Positions 56,895-64,000 of a stretch of DNA of 64,000 nucleotides are shown here, piece after piece (the stretch's first letter is position 1; every line of letters starts with the position of its first letter). The stretch is from positions 48,576,323 through 48,640,322 of the forward strand of contig BTPG01000004.1 in the NCBI GenBank assembly GCA_036245525.1, written 5' to 3'. The stretch is from Semisulcospira habei (taxonomy: Eukaryota > Mollusca > Gastropoda > Semisulcospiridae). Made by a program: the position numbers and the translations under genes. The notes beneath the pieces are model-generated. The model did not search any database, was not told the DNA's origin, and saw only the letters and a list, made by a program, of their open reading frames with translations.

Positions 56895-57532
56895 TTAACC
56901 CATTTAGCCCTGAGTCCCTACAGCAGGAGATGGCTTGACTATGATAATTCAAGGGTAGTGCCAGATTAGCTTGGCACCTTCAATGGGGCGGTCCGTGGCG
57001 CAGTGGTTAAGGCGCCTGCCACCAATGCCAAGAGTGCGAGGTTCGATACCGGGTTCCGGCGTTGGACTTTTCTCCTCTGGTAAGTGTCACCGTTAATTCG
57101 GGCGGACCGTCGGGGGTTCTTTCTCCGGGTACTCCGGTTCTTCCACCCCCCCCCCCACCCCCCACCACCCCCCACACTTTGGTACCGGTCTCAGGCCACT
57201 TTACAAATCTCAAATACAAGCGATCAAAAATCTCTGTAACTTCAGTAGCTGACTGGCCCTTCGTTTGTCTTGTACTGTGTTTGTACTGTGTTTGTCTTAA
57301 ATGGCGTAAATCCGTGTCCGTTTCGTGAGTGTGTGTGTTGGGTTTCAGGCGCGGCGCTTTGAGTCGATTTCCCCAAAATTGAGAAAAAGCGCCTATATAA
57401 TAACGGTATTATTATTATTATTATTACTACCCTTGAATTATCATGGTCAAACCATCTCCTGCAACTGGTACATAGTCATTAGGCAACACCTCCAAAATTT
57501 GAGAAATGGGACCTTGGGGGCAAAAGGGTTAA
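56895..57532. mobile_element. TTAA MITE present only in gene A, carrying a SINE
   Basis: The gene B intron has a single GTTTAACCAG at this place (6197-6206). Gene A has TTAA(CC) on both sides of the insert. Termini CCCATTTAGCCCTGAGTCCC and (reverse) CCCTTTTGCCCCCAAGGTCC. One palindrome arm (near 56951-56980) is kept; the other is largely replaced by the SINE. Confidence 0.75.
56985..57426 (+). mobile_element. tRNA-derived SINE (family S2)
   Basis: The 5' end carries pol III promoter boxes: A box TGGCGCAGTGGTTAAGGCG and B box GGTTCGATACC, spaced as in a tRNA. A tRNA-unrelated body follows (with C-rich 57146-57172). The 3' end GCGCCTATATAATAACGG is followed by (TAT)n. This 3' end resembles that of the L2-type LINE at 62.93 kb, so that LINE type may mobilise it. 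Confidence 0.78.
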
Positions 57533-57542
57533 CCAGTCCTAC

Positions 57543-57711
57543 CATGACATCTTGAATTGGGTAAAACTCTTCTTCAGATGTTTCTGAAATGCGTATCCGT
57601 TCGGGCAGTTGAGGATGATGAGTTTATCGACCAAGTTAGGGTACTTCTCAGCGAAGTTCCATGCCAGCGCACCTCCCCAGTCATGTCCAACCAGAACGCA
57701 AGTACTGTAAC
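57543..57711 (-). CDS. Epoxide hydrolase gene A, nucleophile exon (169 bp)
   Basis: Acceptor and donor match 6381-6213. Encodes CVLVGHDWGGALAWNFAEKY, then LVDKLIILNCPNGYAFQKHL and FKMSW. It differs from gene B mainly at NGYAF versus NLHAF. Nucleophile Asp is in GHDWGG. Upstream exons are not found before 62 kb, where retroelements take over. Confidence 0.88.
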
Positions 57712-58073
57712 CTGATTCAAGAATCAATAAATTTATTGTACATAAAAAGGATAATTGTCTTTGCCTGCTGAGCGTAAACAAAAGTAAGAAAACATAATAT
57801 CATAATATAGTGTGATGAATGTTAGTAAAAATTGTATAGACAGAATCCCATGAATAAAATGAACTATTAAGTTATTAAGTTAAATGTTTCACAACATCCA
57901 CTACTAAATTTCCAATATGGATTCAGTTCAAATTAAATTAATTTAGTTTACAATAAAAACTACGCTAAATCCATGATTAAACAAAAATATAGGATAATAC
58001 ATTTACAGATAAACCAAGTAAGCAAACAACATTCAGCCTGACATTGGTCTACATATGCTTATATGTTCCCAGC

Positions 58074-58132
58074 GAGCAAAAGGTCCTCAAGCTGTCACCG
58101 GCTACAGTCGTCAGCCTGAGGACCTATTGCTC
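58074..58132. repeat. Short inverted repeat (gene A copy)
   Basis: GAGCAAAAGGTCCTCA / TGAGGACCTATTGCTC, matching 6703-6761. Confidence 0.5.
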
Positions 58133-58490
58133 ACTGAAAATGTCAAAACTTAAATTAATGCTTTCTCAAGAACAACTAATACAAAAGGTGTCTGTGGATT
58201 TTCTGCATAGATAAACAGCACTGGCATAAACCATAATCATCTTGTCAGCCTTCGGGTGTAAACGAGGCTGACCTTTGCCAGCAAGACATTGTGTTGATTT
58301 ACACATGGCATCACATGAGCACAAAGAAGAAAGGTAGATGGTGACAAAACTTTAGGTCACATGCTGTCCATGTGACCTAAAAGACCTCTGACCTTTCAAA
58401 AAGCACACTGATAAGTAGGGCCTACTTTTCTATTAACAGATCTTGCACCGACTGATGTCATATGCTACTACGAGTTCACCATGAAGCAAC

Positions 58491-60599
58491 TTACTTACTT
58501 ACGCCTGTCACCCCTCCCAGGGTATAGGCGTCGACGAGAGACCTCCAGCGTCTCCTGTCCTGTGCCTCTCCTTCGATTTTACTCCGGGTGGTTCCCAGTC
58601 TCTTGATGTCTGCTTGGAGGTCTCGATGCCAGGTGTTTCTCGGCCTGCCTCTTTTCCTCTTTCCCTTGGGGTTCCATGACAATGCCTGCCTAGTGATACT
58701 GGAAGCTGGCTTTCTCAGACTGTGACCAATCCATCCCCATCTTCTTCGCCCAATTTCATTCTCTGCTGTTATCTGCTCTGTTCTCTCCCAGAGTCTGACG
58801 TTGCTGATCTTCTCTGGCCAGTGGATTTTCAAGATTCTTCTAAGGCAACTGTTTATGAAGATCTGTACTCTGTTGACTGTGGTTTTTGTCAACCTCCAAG
58901 TCTCTGCTCCATATAGGAGAACTGCTTTTACGTTTGAGTTGAAAATCCGGACTTTGGTGTGTTGTGACAGCTCTCTGGAACTCCACACTTTTTTCAACTG
59001 GAGAAAGGCTGCTCTGGCTTTACTGATTCGTGCTCTGACATCTGCATCAGTGCCACCTTTTTTGTCTATGATGCTCCCGAGATAGGTGAAGGACTCCACC
59101 TCCTCCAACGGGGTGCCAGCAAGCAAGACTGGTTCTTCCCTGGTTGCGTTCATCCTCATTGTCTTTGTTTTCTGTTTGCGGATGGTGAGGCCCACTTGGG
59201 ACGAGATGTCAGCAAGCCTCATGATCTTGTCCTGCATTTGTTGATGAGTGTGGGACAGTAAAGCCAAGTCGTCTGCAAAATCGAGGTTGTCAAGCTGTGT
59301 CCACAGTGTCCACTGTATTCCACTTCGTCTGTGCTCTGTGGTCCTCTTCATGACCCAGTCTATGGCCAGTAGGAAGAGGAACGGAGACAGCAAACACCCC
59401 TGCCTGACACAGGTTCTGACCTGGAGCTCCCTAGTGAACTGCCCTTCGTGGATCATGCGACATGTCATGCCATCGTAGCTGCTCTTGATCAGGCAGACGA
59501 GCTTTGTGGGTACACCGTAGTGTCATAGGAGTTTCCACATAGTCTCTGAGTCCACGCTGTCAAATGCTTTCTCATAATCCACAAAGTTAACGTACAGCGG
59601 GGAGTTCCACTCCAGAGACTGTTCCACGATGATGCAGAGAGTGGCGATCTGGTCTGTACATGATCGGTTTTTCCTGAATCCTGCTTGCTGATCTCTCAGC
59701 TGGGGGTCAACGGAGCTCTTCATTCTCTCCAGGATGATCCTGTTGAAGACCTTTCCTGGTACTGACAGCAAGGTGATTCCTCTGTAGTTGGAACACTTGC
59801 TGAGGTTGCCTTTCTTGGGAAGCTTGATTAGGTACCCCTCCTTTCAGTCAGCCTGCATCACCTCCTCTTCCCAGATCTTTCCAAACAGTGGGTACAGCAG
59901 CTCTACTGTTGTCTCTAGGTCTGCTTTCAGAGACTCCGCTGGGATGCCATCTGGCCCTGCTGCTTTGCCGTTCATCAAAAATGCCACTGCTCTTCTCATC
60001 TCTTCCCAGCTGGGTCTGTCACAGCTGATGGGTAGGTCGGTCTCTGCTGGCTGGATGTCTGGAGGGTCGGGTGGGCTGGATCTGTTCAGTAACTCTTCAA
60101 AATACTCAGCCCATCTGTCGATTTGGTCTGCTCTGTCTGCAATAAGCTTGTCTTCTTTGTCTTTTACTGGTCTTTCTGTATGGCCATACTTGCCCGACAA
60201 TCTTCTGGTAATGTCATAGAGCTGTTTCATGTTGCCGCTGCCTGCTGCCTTTTCTGCCAGGCTGTCTGTGTAGGCCCTCTTGTCTGCCCTGATACTCTTC
60301 TTCACCTCGCGGTTGGCTTCCGAGTATTCCTCCTGTGCCCTTGCTTTGGCTGCTCTTGTGCGACTGTTGTTGACAACTGCTTTCTTTTGCTTCCTCACTT
60401 CTATCTTCTTCAAGGTCTGTGCTGACAGCCAGTCCTTGTGATGGTGTTTCCTGAACCCTACATTGTCTTTGCAGGTTGAGTTCAGCGCCTCTCTAACTGC
60501 CTTCCACTGCTGCTCTGTGGTGACCACCTCCTCTTCATTTACTAGCTCCTGTAGCGCTTGAAACCGGTTGGACAGCACCAGTCTGAACTCTTTTCTCAC
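58491..60599 (-). pseudogene. RTE-d reverse transcriptase
   Basis: In order: FLMNGKAAGPDGIPAESLKA, a TGA near 59844 after EEVMQAD where Trp is usual, SVPGKVFNRIILERMKSSVD, QQAGFRKNRSCTDQI, VDYEKAFDSVDSETMW, a TGA at 59521 after KLL (CGA to TGA likely), VRQGCLLSPFLFLLAIDWVM, LDFADDLALLSHTHQ (catalytic FADD), and the C-terminal WIGHSLRKPASSITRQALSW and GRPRNTWHRDLQADIKRLGT. It ends GGVTGVSK with the stop in the tail. Two nonsense codons silence it. Confidence 0.85.
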
Positions 60600-61790
60600 T
60601 CGATCCAGTCTCTCTCAGGAGGCCTACATTATAGCGCTGTCTTCTTGTTGTCTCTGTGCGGCTTTTCTTTAACTTGAGCTTTATTCTTAAGGTGAGCAGA
60701 TGGTGGTCTGAGGTGACATCTGCTCCCTTCCTCACTCGAACATCTTGAAGGGATCTTCTAAATTTCTTGCTAATGCAGATATGGTCTATTTGGTTCTCTG
60801 TAGTATGGTCAGGTGAGGCCCAAGTTGCTTTGTGTATTCTTCTGTGTGGGAAGATGCTGCCTCCAATGACAAGTCTGTTTAGAGCACAAAAGTCTACAAA
60901 CCTCTCCCCGTTCTCACTCATCTTTCCTAGTCCCTGTCTCCCCATCACCTCTTTGTATCCGGTGTTGTCCTCCACTATTTTGGCATTAAAATCGCCCATG
61001 ACGATGGTGATGTTTCGCTCCGCACATTTGTCCACAGCACTCTGGAGTCGGTCGTAGAACTCTTGTTTCTCTTCCTCGTCACTGTCATTAGTGGGCACAT
61101 AACACTGGATGACGTTTAGCTTCATCTTTTTCTTGGTTCTAAAGGCTGCTGTGATAATTCTTGGCCCAAGAGGTTCCCAGCCCATCAGTGCTCTCTGTGC
61201 CACTGGTGACAGCATGAATGCTACTCCTTCTGTATAGGGGGGGGGGGGGGGGCATTCTCCTCTTCATAACCTGAATACAGGATCATCTCCCCACTTAACA
61301 GCCTTTTCTGGCCAGACTGCGTCCAACTGGTTTCACCGATACCTAGCAGGGAAAGGTTGTACTTTTGCATTTCCACTGCTATCTGGGTGGACTTCCCGCT
61401 CTGGTACATGGTCTTGACATTCTATGTGCCCATGGTTGTGTCTCTGGATAGAGAGAGGTGGCTCGGTCCTGTGGCTTCCGAAGACTTCCGGCTTTCACCA
61501 CAGGACGTCATAAATCTTCTGGTAGAAGAACCTTCCTCCTCCAGGAAAGAAATTGCTGTTTGTCTTTTTGTCGGCGTTTTTGTAGCTATTTCCTTATTTG
61601 CAGGGTGGGGAAGTTACCCCCACACCCAACCCCCTTACTAGGAGGACCAGGGGTTTTCTGTCGGGGTCACCTTCCCTTAGACCATGTTGGTTCACGGCAC
61701 CTTATTTCATTTGGTGCACCCCTCTCGCGAGGGACCCCCTATCCACCACCCAGGGGACGCGCCTCAAAGCCGTATGGTCCCAGCACGAGG
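58493..61790 (-). mobile_element. RTE-like LINE (RTE-d), full length, 3.3 kb
   Basis: Inserted in the gene A duplication copy only. Target duplication ATGAAGCAACTT / ATGAAGCGACTT (58481-58492 and 61791-61802); gene B has it once (7111-7122). The tail (AAGT)n at 58486-58500 holds the stop codon. Length and EN-RT order fit RTE-group LINEs. Few lesions, so it is fairly young. Confidence 0.87.
60600..61409 (-). pseudogene. RTE-d APE-type endonuclease
   Basis: MQKYNLSLLGIGETSWTQSG carries the catalytic E (GETSW). Next come a C15 tract that shifts the frame near 61239-61253, then VAFMLSPVAQRALMGWEPLG, NVIQCYVPTNDSDEEEKQEF, NITIVMGDFNAKIVEDNTGY (GDFN), NQIDHICISKKFRRSLQDVR and GADVTSDHHLLTLRIKLKLK (SDHHLL). 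All catalytic motifs are present. The C tract and a frame change near 60600 break the polyprotein. Confidence 0.82.
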
Positions 61791-61802
61791 ATGAAGCGAC
61801 TT

Positions 61803-62040
61803 GCTTCTCTTTTTTCATTATAAGACAAAAGTCAATACTCACTCCAGAGGTAATGAACAGAGTGACACAGACAGTCACTAGATTATTTTGACACAAACGT
61901 CTAATTTATAAGTCATTCAATGCAGACACATAGTCCTCATGGTATAACCCAACCTCCCTGTCACTGTGAATGGAACATTCCAACACACTGAAGAAAGGAA
62001 TGAGGTCATATTTGAAGCATGGTGTGTTCTGTGCTGCATC
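61803..62040. other. End of the duplicated block (gene A copy)
   Basis: Collinear with 8340-8555 of gene B up to CTGTGCTGCATCA, where the inverted DIRS fragment begins. Confidence 0.7.
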
Positions 62041-62608
62041 ATTTGTTTCTTCAAAAACATTACCGATGACATGACCTTGTGGAAGTGTCTACTACTTACT
62101 CAATTCTAGCCTAAGAACCCATTGTGTTACCACACAACCCGGGAGGCACTCGGGGAACCCCAGGAGGGGCCGAGAGTTGTCTCCCATTCCTGCCCATCCG
62201 GTTCCGAATCACGTGTGACCAACCAGTCGTGCTACTTAGGCTCACACTGTTCAGACGTGTTTGCCCTAGCCTACGGACTTAGAAACTTTGCTTTGTTCGA
62301 CCGGTCTTCCGGACACTTGACTTCTTGTTTGACTTCTGCTTCGTCGGCCCTGCCTGTGCCCCGTGTGGGTCTGCTTGTCCCCTGCTCGTTGGACTGCTGC
62401 CCTCTCCTACGCCGTGGGTTGCTTGGGCTGCTTGGTGCGCTTTGCTGGGACGTCGCTTGCGTTCGCGCTGTGGGTGTTATGGACGTTCCTTTCCCCGTTC
62501 CCACTCCGGCGGAGAGGTAAGGTAGCTGTGTTAGCCCTCGACCAGCTCCCGGGTAGGGCGCCGGTTCGAGCAGGGACGAAGACAGTCTTCATCTTCGCTG
62601 TAACTTTT
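62041..62608 (+). mobile_element. Isolated DIRS 5' end (terminal repeat plus leader), plus strand
   Basis: Starts ATTTGTTTCTTCAAAAACAT then ACCGATGACATGACC, the DIRS left terminus. It continues through the leader to GCTGTAACTTT, where homology with 54985-55557 stops. There is no gag, RT or YR after it. It is a truncated element, or one end of a larger rearranged copy. Confidence 0.75.
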
Positions 62609-62929
62609 TCGCGCCAAAAATCTCCCCTTATCTTGGCGGGGCCCCACGTGCCCGCGCTCACCCACCTTTCAGCTGTTTGGTGTTGCAGGATGTGGCGCTT
62701 ATCTGCTGGCTTGTACCTTGTTGGGGTTGGTTGGGGTATGTTATGCGACCATGGCTCACTTAGCTTGGCGGGGCCCCTCGTGCCCACGCCTTGTCGCCAT
62801 TACGTTGGTAATTGTTGCTGTATCAGACGCTTTCTGCATGCCTGTACCTGTCGTGACATGCTTGGGTTTTGTTGTACCTGATGCGTCGTATGCTCGCCTT
62901 AAATAAATAAATAATAATTACGGTATTTA
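62609..62929. other. Unrecognised GC-rich repeat-like segment
   Basis: Contains two similar blocks CTTGGCGGGGCCCC.CGTGCCC (near 62633 and 62764) about 130 bp apart. It ends at the A/T-rich LINE tail. Origin unknown. Confidence 0.35.
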
Positions 62930-64000
62930 TAATGCGCTTATCTTATAATAATTATAACTCTAAGCGCGCACTCACAACTCACGCACGCATGCGCACGCTT
63001 AGACAATGGCTCGCGTACCACAAAAAGTGAAATACATTACGACAGTCGACTTGGGGTGGGGAGTGTGGTGATATAGTGCTAAAACTGTTGAAAGAGGTGA
63101 GTTTTGAGGGCGGACTGGAGGAGAGAGAGTGTTTCTGATGGAGAGAGAGTGGGAGAGTGTTCCAGGCGGATGGACCGTATACAGAGAAGGAGCGGGGGCC
63201 AAAACTGCTGAGTTTGGTGCGGGGGATGTGGAGGCGGAGAGGGTCGGAGGCGGAGTGGAGGGAACAGGGAGGAGTGTAGGGGTGAAATAAGTTGGAGAGA
63301 TAGGCAGGAGCGCAGTTGTTCAGGGATTTGTAGCAGAGAGACAGAATCTTGTATTGGATGCGTTGGGGGATGGGAAGCCAGTGAAGGAGTTTGAGCAGGG
63401 GAGTGATGTAGTCGGATATTTTCTTTCTGAGGACGAGGTGGGCAGCATTGTTCTGGACACGCTGGAGGGTGAAAGTGGTGGAATGAGGGAGGCCGGAAAG
63501 GAGAGAGTTGCAGTAGTCAATGCGAGATAGGATGAGAGAGACAGCAAGTTTGGTGGCAGCTTCGGTAGTGAGGTATTTTCTGATCTGACTGATGCGGCGG
63601 AGGTGGAAATAGCATGCCTGTGCCGCGGCAGAGACAAAGCTGGTCATGGAAAGAGAGGAATCGAGGATAACGCTGAGTTTCTGGCCGAGTCAGAGAGGGA
63701 GATGGGGGTGCTGTCGAGTTGAAGGTGGAGAGAGGAAGGGAGCTGGGAAAGTTTCTGGCGAGTGCCTACCAGCATGGCTTCCGTTTTGTTGTCGTTCAGT
63801 TTAAGCTTGTTTGCCATCATTCGTAGCAGACAGCCGTGCAAGTCAGTAGTGACTGAGTGTTGTCAAGTTTGTCTTTGTCTAGTAGTTGTGAGTCGTCAGC
63901 GTAGAGGTGGTGGTTCCTGTGGTGAGACTGGATAATGTTGGACAGGGGAGAGGTGTAGAGCGTGAAAAGGACCAGACCCAGGACGGACCCCTGTGGAACT
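62930..64000 (-). pseudogene. L2/CR1-type LINE, RT 3' part (runs out of the window)
   Basis: The minus strand from the right edge reads [38 protein letters not shown] (catalytic YADD), ANKLKLNDNKTEAMLVGTRQ, SAAAQACYFHLRRISQIRKY, SRIDYCNSLLSGLPHSTTFT, PLLKLLHWLPIPQRIQYKIL and FGPRSFSVYGPSAWNTLPLS. These are typical of the L2/CR1 group. Frameshifts occur near 63660 and 63840. The 3' end is GCGCATTATAAATACCG with an (ATT/AATA)n tail. Confidence 0.85.

Noticed and set aside
56985..57056. Apparent tRNA gene
   Set aside because: A and B boxes are present, but the sequence continues into a SINE body with an L2-like tail, and the cloverleaf is incomplete.

Overview
The window is animal nuclear DNA. 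It has split genes with GT-AG introns, non-LTR retrotransposons, DIRS-type tyrosine-recombinase retrotransposons, SINEs, TTAA-flanked MITEs and many homopolymer and short tandem repeats. The mix suggests a marine invertebrate, perhaps a mollusc, but nothing seen fixes the species. No bacterial operon, CRISPR array, rRNA gene or intact tRNA gene was seen.

Host genes. Two tandem paralogous alpha/beta-hydrolase epoxide hydrolases (EPHX3/EPHX4-like) lie on the minus strand. Gene A has three in-frame exons (57711-57543, 56142-55985, 38253-37967) and ends in the window. Its upstream exons lie beyond 62 kb or were not found. Gene B shows only the two homologous internal exons (6381-6213, 5471-5314). 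Its last exon should lie left of base 1. A relic of a third terminal exon sits at 37869-37819. The two genes share a segmental duplication: 4.37-8.56 kb matches 38.92-39.01 kb plus 55.56-62.04 kb. Each copy has since taken different insertions.

Layout. 1-4.36 kb: 5' half of a DIRS element (DIRS-0). 4.36-8.56 kb: gene B exons with MITEs and a 1.2-kb repeat built on ~160-bp units. 8.6-16 kb: mostly unrecognised DNA, a poly-G array, palindromic MITEs and a possible MADF fragment. 16-20.7 kb: nested LINEs, one of them 5'-inverted, with a SINE inside. 20.7-26 kb: unrecognised DNA with palindromes. 26-28 kb: a proline-rich repetitive ORF and a SINE. 28.6-33.3 kb: a long RTE-like LINE carrying a SINE dimer. 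33.4-38.3 kb: microsatellites, an acidic tandem repeat, TTAA hairpins, a SINE and gene A's last exon. 39-55.6 kb: a nested pile in the last intron of gene A. Here DIRS-1 abuts DIRS-B; an RTE LINE sits in DIRS-B with a 9-bp target duplication; a structurally complete DIRS-4 sits in that LINE; and a 300-bp fold-back with a 14-bp target duplication sits in the same LINE. 55.6-62 kb: gene A exons, a tRNA-derived SINE and a 3.3-kb RTE-like LINE. 62-64 kb: a DIRS 5' fragment in inverse orientation and the 3' part of an L2/CR1-type LINE.

The only cellular function visible is epoxide (or related ester/halide) hydrolysis. Everything else is mobile DNA. Its nesting and target-site duplications give a relative history: gene duplication, then DIRS insertion near matching sites of both copies, then an RTE into a DIRS, then another DIRS into that RTE. 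No wholly new system is claimed. The most unusual signals are the DIRS terminal architecture, the TTAA palindromic MITE family, and poly-G/C expansions that interrupt unrelated elements.
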